Positions 8,845-17,675 of a stretch of 64,000 nucleotides of DNA are shown here, in pieces. Made by a program: the position numbers and the translations under genes. The notes below the pieces were generated by a model. It was not told where the DNA came from, searched no databases, and was given only the letters and a program-made list of their open reading frames with translations. The stretch is from assembly GCA_903829815.1 (NCBI GenBank), contig CAIKRR010000014.1, positions 62,001-126,000 on the forward strand, in the 5' to 3' direction. How positions within the stretch are numbered: the first letter of the stretch is position 1; the number at the start of each line of letters is the position of its first letter. The DNA is from an uncultured Pseudomonadota bacterium (GTDB taxonomy: Bacteria > Pseudomonadota > Gammaproteobacteria > Burkholderiales > SG8-39).

Positions 8845-9981
8845 ATGTTCAAGACAGCGCTCGCGCACCATCAGCAAGGTGATCTTGAAAGCGCCGAGAG
8901 GCTTTACCGCCAGGTGCTGAAAAGCGACCCGAAGCATGCCGATGCGCTGCATCTCCTCGGGGTCGTCTGCCTGCAAAGGGGCAACGCTACGGCGGCAGCC
9001 GATCTGATTGCACAGGCAATCTCGATCAATCCGAGGCAGGCCCTCTACCATTCGAACCTGGGGGCGGCACTCGAGCACCTGCAAAGACTGGAAGAGGCGC
9101 TCGAGAGCCATGATGCGGCGATCAGACTCGAGCCCGGTTATGCCGATGCCATCTACAACCGCGCCCATGTCCTCAAGTTGCTCGATCGGCTCGATGCAGC
9201 ACTGGCAAGCTACGATGAAGTCATCAGGCTCGACCCCCATCGTCCTGATACGTTCAACAACCGGGGCAACGTTCTGCAAGGCTTGAAGCGTCTTGAAGAG
9301 GCCCTCGCGAGCTTCGACGAAGCGATCAGGCGTGCTCCAGACTACGCCGACGCATTCAAGAATCGGGCAAGCACCCTGCTCGACATGGATCGACTCGAGG
9401 CTGCGCTGGCAAGCTGCGATGCGGCCATCAGGATCGAACCTGCCTATGCTGAAGCGCACGCGATTCGAGGCTGGATCCTGCAAAGACTCAATCGCACGAA
9501 TGAAGCGCTGGCCAGTCATGCCCGAGCTCTCGAGATCAACCCCGAATCGCCCGATGCACTCTACTTTCAAGGACGCCTCTTCCAGGAGCTGAAACGCTGG
9601 GATGCAGCACTCGCGAGCTATCAACGCGCTTTCGATCTGGATGCCAAGTCCGACTACCTGCAAGGGTACCTGCAGCATACAAAAATGTTTCTGTGTGACT
9701 GGTCTGGGTTCGATGCCAGCTTGCTCATGGCCATCGAACTGCCTGAACTGATCACGCAGAGCACCGCAGCGTATGAAGCACTGGCCATCGACCTGGCGAC
9801 GAACCCGGCCAGACTGCAAGCTCTCAAGGACAGACTCGCCAGCAATCGACTCACGACGGCACTGTTCGACACGCCGTTGTTCACCCGGCATCTGGAGGCT
9901 GCCTTCGAACAGACGATCGAACGGTATCGCGCGAACCTGCCGCCTGAGCATCTCGTCATCGACTCGTTGCGCGACTGCTAG
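8845..9981 (+). CDS. TPR protein, apparent GT41 (O-GlcNAc transferase-like) remnant lacking the catalytic core
   Basis: A 378-residue protein. Residues 1 to about 275 are eight tandem tetratricopeptide repeats (EEALASFDEAIRRAPDYADA and similar). The sequence then runs HTKMFLCDWSGFDA, which in bacterial GT41 proteins marks the entry to the glycosyltransferase domain. It continues at once into SLLMAIELPELIT, YEALAIDLATNPARL and ALFDTPLFTRHLEAAFE, which match the extreme C-terminus of those enzymes. The roughly 300 residues that normally lie between, including the UDP-GlcNAc site, are absent while the frame is kept. The product may act only as a TPR scaffold. The start is the first ATG before the repeats, without a strong ribosome site. 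It is convergent with the M24 gene. Confidence 0.75.
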   Translation: MFKTALAHHQQGDLESAERLYRQVLKSDPKHADALHLLGVVCLQRGNATAAADLIAQAISINPRQALYHSNLGAALEHLQRLEEALESHDAAIRLEPGYADAIYNRAHVLKLLDRLDAALASYDEVIRLDPHRPDTFNNRGNVLQGLKRLEEALASFDEAIRRAPDYADAFKNRASTLLDMDRLEAALASCDAAIRIEPAYAEAHAIRGWILQRLNRTNEALASHARALEINPESPDALYFQGRLFQELKRWDAALASYQRAFDLDAKSDYLQGYLQHTKMFLCDWSGFDASLLMAIELPELITQSTAAYEALAIDLATNPARLQALKDRLASNRLTTALFDTPLFTRHLEAAFEQTIERYRANLPPEHLVIDSLRDC

Positions 9982-9996
9982 GCGGCGCTCGCCGCC
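9981..9996. terminator. Short GC hairpin between convergent genes
   Basis: GGCGGC, a four-base loop and GCCGCC lie directly after the TPR stop codon and before the end of the convergent M24 gene. There is no following T tract, so termination activity is inferred from position only. Confidence 0.35.
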
Positions 9997-10004
9997 TGGT
10001 ACGA

Positions 10005-11225
10005 TCAGCCGATTCGGCACAGTTCCTGCGGAAAGCGATGCAGACTGCGAGCGCCGCTCTCGGTGATCACCACCGTATCGGCAAACACGGCACCGGTCTG
10101 TCCATCGCGCCACTTCGGGTCGAACAGGTCGATGTTGAAGGCAAACACCATGCCAGGCCTGAACGCGTCGCCAATCGTTGCCAGTGCGGCCTGGTCGGCG
10201 CGCAAGGCGTGGAAGCGGTAACGCGGATACTCGAGCGATGCAAGCCCGTGACCGTGGATACCTGTCTCGCAGATACCCAGGCCACGATCGTCGATCACGC
10301 GCTTTACCTCGTCCATCGATTCACGAATGGAGCGCCCCGGACCGAACACCTCCATGCCGCGCTGGAACGCCGCCACGCACCCGTCATGGATGCGCTGGGT
10401 CTCGGGGTCAGGCTCGCCCAGACAGAAGGTGCGCTCGACATGGGTGAAATAGCCACCGATCTTGGGATGGATCTCGCAGGTGATGAGATCGCGCGCTTCC
10501 ATCGGGCGGACGGTCGGGAGCCGGAACGGATGCGGCAGCGGATAACGGTCGCAGGCCCACAGAAAGAGCGTTGGCTCCTCGCCTCCATCGGCGAGCATCG
10601 CCTCCATCATGCCGGCGTACACCTCCGACTCGCGCACGCCCGGGCGGGCACGCCTTGCACAAGCCTCGAGCATGCGATCACCCAAACCCGCTGCACGCTC
10701 GAGCATGGCAATCTCCTCCTCGCTCTTGACCGCTCGTGCGGTCTCGAGCAGATCACCCAGATCGACGAATCGGACACCCGGCAGTTGCGTCTTCATCGAT
10801 TCGAACACGCTGTGGGGCAACCAGCCATCGGGATCCAGCGGTCCAGCCAGACCATCCATCCCGATCGTGGCACCGGTCATGCCCAGTTCACGCAGGCGGG
10901 CGACGACGGTGGCCGCCCAACTGCCGCTGCGTGATCGAACATCGGTCACCCAGTCCTGCGCACGGCGCCAGTATTCGATGAAGGTCGGCATGAACACGAA
11001 GGATGTGGGCTCGCCTTCCAGGGGAAAGATGAGTGTGTTGTTCTCGGCATTGCCACCGATGGGACTCAGGTAGCGCGCGTTGGCCGTGGCAAAGTCCCAC
11101 ATGGCAGGCCATCCCCACAGCACCAGACAGTCGATGCCGCGCTTGCGCATTTCGGCGCGCATCGATTCCCAGCGCCGGTCGCGCTCGGCCATCGACATCC
11201 GGGGCAGTTCGAGTCGTTCACGCAT
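10005..11225 (-). CDS. M24-family (creatinase/Xaa-Pro peptidase fold) hydrolase with altered metal site
   Basis: A 406-residue two-domain protein: a creatinase-type N-terminal domain (residues about 10-170) and a pita-bread domain. The usual five metal ligands (Asp, Asp, His, Glu, Glu) are mostly replaced. The first Asp is Glu in ITCEIHPKIGGYF, the second is His in FTHVERTF, the region of the first Glu reads FAFNIDLF, and the final Glu is Ala in VFADTVVITE; only the GHG histidine is kept. Creatinase itself works without metal, so the protein may be a C-N hydrolase of that kind or not catalytic. AAAAGGAG precedes the ATG. It lies 26 bases after the NTF2-FMO gene, probably in one operon. Confidence 0.8.
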   Translation of the reverse strand: MRERLELPRMSMAERDRRWESMRAEMRKRGIDCLVLWGWPAMWDFATANARYLSPIGGNAENNTLIFPLEGEPTSFVFMPTFIEYWRRAQDWVTDVRSRSGSWAATVVARLRELGMTGATIGMDGLAGPLDPDGWLPHSVFESMKTQLPGVRFVDLGDLLETARAVKSEEEIAMLERAAGLGDRMLEACARRARPGVRESEVYAGMMEAMLADGGEEPTLFLWACDRYPLPHPFRLPTVRPMEARDLITCEIHPKIGGYFTHVERTFCLGEPDPETQRIHDGCVAAFQRGMEVFGPGRSIRESMDEVKRVIDDRGLGICETGIHGHGLASLEYPRYRFHALRADQAALATIGDAFRPGMVFAFNIDLFDPKWRDGQTGAVFADTVVITESGARSLHRFPQELCRIG

Positions 11226-11251
11226 ATCCTGTTCTCCTTTTGGGGTTTGCT

Positions 11252-13012
11252 TCAGGCGGCTGACAGCCGCTGGCGTTCGAGAAGGCCCGCAATCTCGGCC
11301 TTGATGAGCATGGCGGTATAGGTCGAATAGGCTCTGGCACCGGCGAAACCGCCACCAATCACGTGAAAGCCTGGCTGTGCGGTACGGGCGTACATGGCCT
11401 GGAGTTCATGATCGGCACCAATGCCCCAGATCGGCCCCACACGATCGGCGACCGCATCGCCGAGCAGCGCGCGCACGGCCTCCTGCAGCGGCTGATAGCC
11501 AGTGGCCAGCGCGATCACGTCGGTGCGCAGCGTACTGCCATCGTCGAAGACGACAGAGTCCTCGGTGGCACGGGCGATTCCGGTACTCACCTTGAGCTTC
11601 ACCTTGCCCTCGATGATGAGTTCGGAGCCACCCACATTGAGGTAGTAGCCCGACTGGGTCTGCAGCAGCTTGATGAAGTAGCCACCGAGATCATCGTCGT
11701 TGTCGAGCAGAAACCCGGCCTGACGCAAGCCATCGAGCAAGGGCTTGTCGGCCTCGGTCATCTGCCGGCTGAGCGGCCCGTGCAGGCGGCGAAGATAGCT
11801 GTAGGGTACCGAGGCGGCCATGAGGTCGGTGTCGGCAATCGGCCTCACACCCTCGTTGCGCCGGTAGAGTTCATAGGGGCGCGTCGAACTGGGCTCGAGA
11901 CTCACGACCGTGATGGCCGAGCGCTGCAGCATCGTCACCTCGGCACCGCGCTCGTGCATGCTCTGCGCGATGTCATGGGCACTCGTACCCACACCCACCA
12001 CCAGCACCGAGCGTCCCTCGACCTCGAGCGCATCGCTCTCGCCGCTCGAATGGAAGACCGCGCCGCGAAACTGATCGAGCCCCTCGATCCGGGGGATGTT
12101 GGGCAGTCCACTCACACCGAGCGCCATGACCAGGTGGCTGGGCTTCAATTCGCGCAGCGTGCCATCCGGCTGGCGCAGCCGAACGGTCCATCGGCCAGCC
12201 TCGTCATCGTAATTGCCACCGATGAATTCAGTACCCAGTGCCACGTGAAGGCCCATGCAGGTGGCATAGACCTCGAGCCAGTCGGCCACCTGATCCTTGG
12301 GGATGTAGGCCGGCCAGTTCTCCGGAAACGGCATGTACGGAAAATGATTCATGCACAGTTCGTTGTGCAGCTTCAAACCGCGATAGCGCCGACGCCACAC
12401 ATCACCCAGGCGCGCCGAGCGATCGACGACCAGCGTGCGCACACCCAGTTGCTGCAGACGCGCTGCGGCCATCAGACCTGACTGTCCGCCCCCGATGACG
12501 ACCACGTCGGGATTGTCCCGTGCCGGATCGAAATCGCTCGTCGTGGCCGCGAGGGCCTCGGTAGCGTAGCGGCTGCGATGCCTGCCGATCGACTCGGGAT
12601 AGGCCTTGAGTTCGCGCATCGCCGTGAGCACGGTGCAGGCCTTGGGCGCCCCTGCATCGGCCCCATCGGGTACGAGCCGTGCGAATCCGCGCCCGTGTGC
12701 AAGGGGCGTATCGAAGGTGAAGAAGAACTCGATGGTATTCGCATGCTCGCCCAGCGCCCCCGCAAAGGGCTCCCCTTGGAGCCTGAATGCGCTGGCCGGG
12801 TTGCCCTCGAAGCCTTGCGCCAGACGCCGCGCGATGGCTTCGGGGCGATGGGCGTTCCAGAACGACCAGCCAAAGGTGAGCAGATCGCGCCAGTATCCGT
12901 CGGGATGCACCAGACGGCTGACGCCGTTGAAATCACGCTCGTCGAGTGTCTGCGCGAGCGTATCGAGCCACGCAGTCGCGGCCTCGCGCCGCAACCCGAT
13001 ATCGTCTGACAT
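11252..13012 (-). CDS. FAD/NADPH-dependent monooxygenase (FMO/BVMO-like) with N-terminal NTF2-like domain
   Basis: A 586-residue fusion. Residues 1 to about 150 form an NTF2/SnoaL-like domain (LDERDFNGVSRLVHPDGYW). The rest is a class B flavin monooxygenase: FAD motif VVIGGGQSGLMAA near residue 175, FRGAVFHSSGE (the FxGxxxH element), NADPH motif VLVVGVGTSAHD near 339 and the ATGYQP motif near 500. Such enzymes insert oxygen into carbonyls or heteroatoms using NADPH. The ATG at 13012 is preferred to the one at 13021 because GGGGAG abuts the latter and is correctly spaced for the former. The M24 gene follows in the same direction. Confidence 0.8.
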   Translation of the reverse strand: MSDDIGLRREAATAWLDTLAQTLDERDFNGVSRLVHPDGYWRDLLTFGWSFWNAHRPEAIARRLAQGFEGNPASAFRLQGEPFAGALGEHANTIEFFFTFDTPLAHGRGFARLVPDGADAGAPKACTVLTAMRELKAYPESIGRHRSRYATEALAATTSDFDPARDNPDVVVIGGGQSGLMAAARLQQLGVRTLVVDRSARLGDVWRRRYRGLKLHNELCMNHFPYMPFPENWPAYIPKDQVADWLEVYATCMGLHVALGTEFIGGNYDDEAGRWTVRLRQPDGTLRELKPSHLVMALGVSGLPNIPRIEGLDQFRGAVFHSSGESDALEVEGRSVLVVGVGTSAHDIAQSMHERGAEVTMLQRSAITVVSLEPSSTRPYELYRRNEGVRPIADTDLMAASVPYSYLRRLHGPLSRQMTEADKPLLDGLRQAGFLLDNDDDLGGYFIKLLQTQSGYYLNVGGSELIIEGKVKLKVSTGIARATEDSVVFDDGSTLRTDVIALATGYQPLQEAVRALLGDAVADRVGPIWGIGADHELQAMYARTAQPGFHVIGGGFAGARAYSTYTAMLIKAEIAGLLERQRLSAA

Positions 13013-13288
13013 GCGGTCCATCTCCCCACCCTGCTTCTTGTTCTGCTGCACGATTGCATTGCAGCGGGGGGCACGTCGCCCGACCCCGGCGGAAGTATGC
13101 ACCAAAGGCGATTGCGAGCACGTCAGTGGCGGGCCTTCTCGATGGCCGCTTGATGACCGCTCTGACCACTTCGGGAAACGGCGGGGGCAGCGCTCCCGAG
13201 AAGATGCGAGGCAAATTTCACCAGCCCGCGCACGCGCAGTCTCTGCGAGACCGCGGCCGCGATCGCAAGGACGCCGCGGCAAGGAAAC

Positions 13289-14065
13289 TCAGGGCAGCGC
13301 GTATCCAGATCCGACAATGACGGCACGCGCTGCATCGCTTCTCAGATAGTCGACAAGCGCACGGGCTGCGGCTTTGTCCTTGCCAGGCTTGAGGAGCACT
13401 GCGTCCTGACGTATCGGCTCATGCAGGGTCTCAGGCACGACCCAGGCGGAACCTTCGACGAGGCGTCCATTGCGCTGTATCTGCGACAGGGCAACGAATC
13501 CGAGTTGTGCATTGCCACTGGCCACGAACTGCCAGGTTTGCGCGATGTTCTCGCCATGAACGATCTTCGAATGAACGGCCTCGAGGACACGCATACGGGC
13601 AAGGACCTCGATGCCGGCCGTGCCGTAGGGCGCCAGTTTCGGATTGGCGATGGCAATACGCTCGAAGCGGCCAGAGCGCAGAATCTCGCCATGATCATCA
13701 ACGAGGGTCGGGTTGCGGCTCCACAGCACCAGTCGGCCAATGGCATAGGTGAACCGCGTGCCGGGCACTGCATACCCGTCAGCCTCGAGTTGGGCTGGCA
13801 CGATCCGGTCAGCGGCCAGCAATAGCTCAAAGGGCCCGCCGTTGCGGATCTGGGCCTGGAAGGCGCCGGTCGACCCAAAGGCCAGAAGCGCGCGGTGACC
13901 TGTGGCCTGCTCGAAACCGGCGGCGATCTTCTGCATCGGCGCCGTGAAATTGGCAGCGACGGCCACGCTGACTTCCGCCGCCTCTGCGGGCACAGGCAGA
14001 CCACAGGCGAAGGCCGTCGCTGCAATGCCCATCGAACGACACAGACCCCTCGACATGGGTGCCAT
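13289..14065 (-). CDS. ModA-like molybdate/oxyanion-binding periplasmic protein
   Basis: A 258-residue solute-binding protein with a signal peptide ending PAEAAEV near residue 28. It then shows the ModA layout: VAVAANFTAPMQKIA, FGSTGAFQAQI, PFELLLAADRIVP, KLAPYGTAGIEVL and a C-terminal ALVDYLRSDAARAVI. ModA delivers molybdate or tungstate to ModBC; no permease or ATPase is adjacent, so the gene is an orphan or works with a system elsewhere. The ATG at 14065 is preceded by a G-rich stretch that could serve as ribosome site; the longer frame to 14245 has no leader character. The 276 bases to the monooxygenase gene hold no feature I can name. Confidence 0.8.
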   Translation of the reverse strand: MAPMSRGLCRSMGIAATAFACGLPVPAEAAEVSVAVAANFTAPMQKIAAGFEQATGHRALLAFGSTGAFQAQIRNGGPFELLLAADRIVPAQLEADGYAVPGTRFTYAIGRLVLWSRNPTLVDDHGEILRSGRFERIAIANPKLAPYGTAGIEVLARMRVLEAVHSKIVHGENIAQTWQFVASGNAQLGFVALSQIQRNGRLVEGSAWVVPETLHEPIRQDAVLLKPGKDKAAARALVDYLRSDAARAVIVGSGYALP

Positions 14066-14117
14066 CGCGATCCCCCCAGGAGGCCCGGATCGTAGCACCC
14101 GCGAAGGGTTCCTTCGG

Positions 14118-15104
14118 CTACTCGAGCCCGAACACCCGCGCTGCCGTGTGTCCTCGCACCGCATCGCGGCATGCGCTGGGCAGGGCATCGACGCGCGCCA
14201 GACATCCTGCCATGTCGCCAATGTTGTGCGGGTAGTCAGATCCATACATCACGTGGTCTGATCCACACACCGCGATGCACAGATCAAGCGCCTCCTGGCT
14301 GTAGGTGACGGTGTCGTAGTACATCCGCCGCAACCAATCGCTCGGACGGGTCGAGGTACGCGTTCGAGTGGCCGGCATCTTTTCAAAGCACGCATCCAGA
14401 CGACCCACCACATAGGGGAGCGTGGCACCCGCGTGGCCCACGATCAGATTCAGGTTCGGATAACGATCCAGGAATCCATCGAACATCATCCGGGTGATGG
14501 CCAGGGTGGTATCGAACATGAAGCCGACAGCTGCCACCAGCGCATACTCGTTCAGGCTCATTTCCCGGGTGCCAGGTGGAGCGCCGGGATGCACGAGAAC
14601 GGCAAGCCCAAGGCTGTCAATGGCCTTCCAGACGGGCGCGAAGCGTTGGTCAGTCAGCGACAATCCATCGATATTGGCCAGCACCATCACACCGACCGCA
14701 CCCGCATCGCGTGCACGATACAACTCGTCGAGCGCTTCGCGCACATGCATCCAGGGCAACGAGGTCATCCAGCGCAGTCGGTCCGGATACCGAAGCTGCG
14801 CAGCAGCCATCTCCTCGTTGGTGCTGCGCGCGGCTCGAAGGCTCGCCTGGGCGCTACCCCAGTAGACATTGGGGCAGGTCAGCGACAGGATGCCGATGTC
14901 CACGCCGGCAGCGTCCATATCGCGAATGCGCAGTTCGTAATCGAAATGGGCGGGTGAGGGCGTGAGAAAAGGGGCACCATCGCAACTGATCGAGGGCAAT
15001 TTGCCTGGCGTATCCGTAACCCCATAGCGGGGGGCACCGTGCGCCCGGAGAAGTTCGAGCCATTCATGGCCCAGCACATGCGTGTGGATGTCGATCACCG
15101 GCAT
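14118..15104 (-). CDS. ACMSD-like amidohydrolase (amidohydrolase 2 family)
   Basis: A 328-residue metal-dependent hydrolase or decarboxylase of the ACMSD/OH-ortho-benzoate decarboxylase group. Metal motifs are in order: DIHTHVLG at residues 4-11, LVHPGAPPG near the middle, LIVGHAGATLPYVVGR, and MYGSDYPH near the C-terminus. Family members decarboxylate or hydrolyse aromatic ring-cleavage products. GAGGAG precedes the ATG. The Bug receptor gene ends two bases before this ATG, so the pair is translationally linked, and the receptor probably captures the precursor of this enzyme's substrate. Confidence 0.85.
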   Translation of the reverse strand: MPVIDIHTHVLGHEWLELLRAHGAPRYGVTDTPGKLPSISCDGAPFLTPSPAHFDYELRIRDMDAAGVDIGILSLTCPNVYWGSAQASLRAARSTNEEMAAAQLRYPDRLRWMTSLPWMHVREALDELYRARDAGAVGVMVLANIDGLSLTDQRFAPVWKAIDSLGLAVLVHPGAPPGTREMSLNEYALVAAVGFMFDTTLAITRMMFDGFLDRYPNLNLIVGHAGATLPYVVGRLDACFEKMPATRTRTSTRPSDWLRRMYYDTVTYSQEALDLCIAVCGSDHVMYGSDYPHNIGDMAGCLARVDALPSACRDAVRGHTAARVFGLE

Positions 15105-15106
15105 GG

Positions 15107-16078
15107 TCAATCTCCTCGAATGGCACCCGTTCTTGCCAGCTCGGCCCACCGGGCGCTCTCGCGCCGAGCGAGGTCATCAAGGCTCTGCGCGCTTGATGCA
15201 AAGGGCAGGTAGCTGACATTGGAGAAAACGCCTGCCGCTTCGCTCGATCGCAAGAAAGCCTGCACGGCCGCATTGATCTCATCGACCACCTTGGGCGGCA
15301 CCCCCTTGGGTGCGAAGATGCCGAACCACAGTTGCAGATCAAAACCGTCGAGACCTTGCTCGGCGAGCGTGGCCAACTCGGGCAGAAGCGGCGAACGTTC
15401 GGGCGTCGAGACACCCAGCGCTCTCAGCGCACCCGTGCGCAGGTAAGGCTGCACGACGGTGAGGTCAGACATCATCGTCGAAACGCGACCGGCCAAAAGG
15501 TCGGGCAAGGCACTCGCGGTCGACTTGTAGGGCACGTGCACGATATCGAGCCCTGCCGCATGCTTGAGCATCTCGAAGCCCAGGTTCGATCCCGTGCCGT
15601 TGCCGGCCGAGGCATAACTGAGCTGCGCCGGATTGGCGCGCGCGTACGTGATGAACTCGCGCAAGTTCTTCAAAGGCAGGCTCGGGTGGACCACCAGAAA
15701 GATCGGCGTCTTTGCAACGCCTGCCACAGGAATCAGATCTCGTTGAGGATCGATCGGCAGGTTGCGTGCAATGTGGGGCAGTACCGAGACGGTCGCACCC
15801 GAGGTGAAGAGCAGGGTATATCCGTCGGCGGGGGCAGTAGCCACCGCCACCGCTCCGATCAGCGAATTGCCCCCGGGCCGATTGTCGACGATGACCTGCT
15901 GGCGCAATCGTTGTGAAAGTCCTGAAGCGAGCGCACGGGCCGAGAAGTCCGGGCCTCCGCCCGTGGCAAAGGGCACGACCAGACGCACCGGGCGCTCTGG
16001 CCAGACCTGCGCAAGCGACTGCCCACCGGCAACCAGACAGCCCACCAGGGCAACCATGAAACGGAACCCACTCGTCAT
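15107..16078 (-). CDS. Bug/TctC-family periplasmic receptor
   Basis: A 323-residue receptor with a signal peptide (about residues 1-23, ending GQSLAQ). It carries VRLVVPFATGGGPDFSARAL, DNRPGGNSLIGAVAVATA and IVHVPYKSTASALPDLLAG. AAGGGGA stands before the ATG. Its stop codon is two bases from the start of the ACMSD-like amidohydrolase. It is divergent from leuC across a 160-base region that may hold promoters for both units. Confidence 0.9.
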   Translation of the reverse strand: MTSGFRFMVALVGCLVAGGQSLAQVWPERPVRLVVPFATGGGPDFSARALASGLSQRLRQQVIVDNRPGGNSLIGAVAVATAPADGYTLLFTSGATVSVLPHIARNLPIDPQRDLIPVAGVAKTPIFLVVHPSLPLKNLREFITYARANPAQLSYASAGNGTGSNLGFEMLKHAAGLDIVHVPYKSTASALPDLLAGRVSTMMSDLTVVQPYLRTGALRALGVSTPERSPLLPELATLAEQGLDGFDLQLWFGIFAPKGVPPKVVDEINAAVQAFLRSSEAAGVFSNVSYLPFASSAQSLDDLARRESARWAELARTGAIRGD

Positions 16079-16238
16079 CGGATGTCCCCTTGGTCAGATG
16101 CGGGTCTCTGCGGACCGCACGGAACTCGAGTGTACCGACACCCGCAGCGATTGCTTGAGTGGTGCCGAAATCGTGCTGCAGTGCAGGGCCGAGACGCTGT
16201 TGACGCCCCCCTGCACCGGGTACACAATCCCGGCCGCC

Positions 16239-17675
16239 ATGGGACTACACACACCCGCAACATTCTTCGACAAGGTCTGGGCAGCTCACGTCATCCGGCA
16301 GTTCGACGATGGCGTCTGCCTGCTCCATGTCGACCGCCATCTGATCCACGATCTCGAGGCCGGACCGCGCCTCAACGACCTGCAGCGCGCCGGTCGCAAC
16401 GTGGCCCGCAACGATCTCACCTTTGCCACACCTGATCATGCGCTCTCGAGCGCTATTGGCCGCAGCACCGATACCTGGCCCACCGGCGGGCGACTGCTAC
16501 GGGCCATGCGTCGAGGCACGGCGCGCGAAGGCATACGCCTCTTTGATCTGGGCACCCCCGACCAGGGCATCCTCCACCTGGTGGGACCCGAGCAGGGCAT
16601 CACCCTGCCTGGCACGCTGCTCGTCTGCGGTGACAGCCACACCTGCACCCACGGTGGGCTGGGCGCACTGGCTTTTGGCATCGGCTCGAGCGAAGTGGGC
16701 CATGTGCTGGCAACCCAGACCCTGCGCCAGCGCCGCCCCGGAACCTTGCGCCTGCGCTTCGAAGGCCAGCTCGGCGCAGGTGTGACCGCCAAGGACATGA
16801 TCCTCCATGCCATCGGTCGGCTGGGTACGGCCGCTGGCCGTGGCCATGCTGTCGAGTACGCCGGATCTGCCGTGCGCGCCCTGGCCGTCGATGCCCGCCT
16901 CACCCTGTGCAATCTTTCGATAGAGATGGGTGCCAAGATCGGCATGATCGCGCCCGATGACTCGGTCTACGAATACCTTGCCGGGCGCCCCTTCGCGCCA
17001 AAGGGCGCCCTCTTCGATCAGGCGCTCGAGCACTGGCGAGGGCTCCCGAGCGACGAGGGTGCCCTCTTCGATCGCGAGGAAGTGCTTGATGCAAGCCAGA
17101 TCACACCGCAGATGACCTGGGGCACGAGTCCGCAGGATGTCGTGCCGATCGATGGGTATGTGCCAGACCCGGCCTTGGAAAAAGACGCAGAGCGTCGGCA
17201 GTCCATCGAACGCGCGCTCGAGTACATGGGTCTCAAGCCCGGCCAGGCCATCGCTGGCACGCCGGTCGACTGGGTCTTCATTGGTTCCTGCGCCAACAGT
17301 CGGCTGTCCGATCTGCGCGAGGCCGCCAACGTGGTCCGTGGCCGTCAGGTCGCCCGGGGCGTGAAAGCATGGGTCGTGCCCGGCTCGGAACAGACCCGTC
17401 GCCAGGCCGAAGCCGAAGGCCTGCATCGCGATTTTCTGGCAGCAGGGTTCGAGTGGCGCTCGCCGGGCTGTTCGCTGTGCGTGGCAGCCAATGGCGAACT
17501 GATCCCGCCCGGTGAACGCTGCGTGTCGACCGCCAATCGCAACTTCGTCGGGCGCCAGGGACCGGGCGCGCGCACCCATCTGGCGAGCCCCGCCATGGCC
17601 GCCGCAGCCGCCATTACCGGACAACTGACCGATGTACGTCGACTGCCCGGTGCGCCGGCCAGCGTGAACGCATGA
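16239..17675 (+). CDS. leuC: Isopropylmalate isomerase large subunit-like aconitase-family dehydratase
   Basis: A 478-residue aconitase-superfamily protein of LeuC size. The three [4Fe-4S] cysteines are present in FIGSCANSRLSDLREAANVV near residue 350 and PGCSLCVA near 409-412. Active-site blocks are HLIHDL, VCGDSHTCTHGGLGALAFG and GVTAKDMILHAIG. With the LeuD part of the next gene it should form the isomerase that interconverts 2- and 3-isopropylmalate or a related hydroxyacid. It overlaps leuDB by ATGA. The accessory setting between Bug receptors leaves open a catabolic hydroxyacid role instead of leucine synthesis. The ATG is chosen from the LeuC N-terminus (THTPATFFDKVW-like); the ribosome site is weak. 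Confidence 0.85.
   Translation: MGLHTPATFFDKVWAAHVIRQFDDGVCLLHVDRHLIHDLEAGPRLNDLQRAGRNVARNDLTFATPDHALSSAIGRSTDTWPTGGRLLRAMRRGTAREGIRLFDLGTPDQGILHLVGPEQGITLPGTLLVCGDSHTCTHGGLGALAFGIGSSEVGHVLATQTLRQRRPGTLRLRFEGQLGAGVTAKDMILHAIGRLGTAAGRGHAVEYAGSAVRALAVDARLTLCNLSIEMGAKIGMIAPDDSVYEYLAGRPFAPKGALFDQALEHWRGLPSDEGALFDREEVLDASQITPQMTWGTSPQDVVPIDGYVPDPALEKDAERRQSIERALEYMGLKPGQAIAGTPVDWVFIGSCANSRLSDLREAANVVRGRQVARGVKAWVVPGSEQTRRQAEAEGLHRDFLAAGFEWRSPGCSLCVAANGELIPPGERCVSTANRNFVGRQGPGARTHLASPAMAAAAAITGQLTDVRRLPGAPASVNA

Noticed and set aside
8533-10113. A 526-codon minus-strand frame over the TPR gene
   Set aside because: It is the antisense image of repeated TPR codons; the plus strand has clear TPR and GT41-end motifs.
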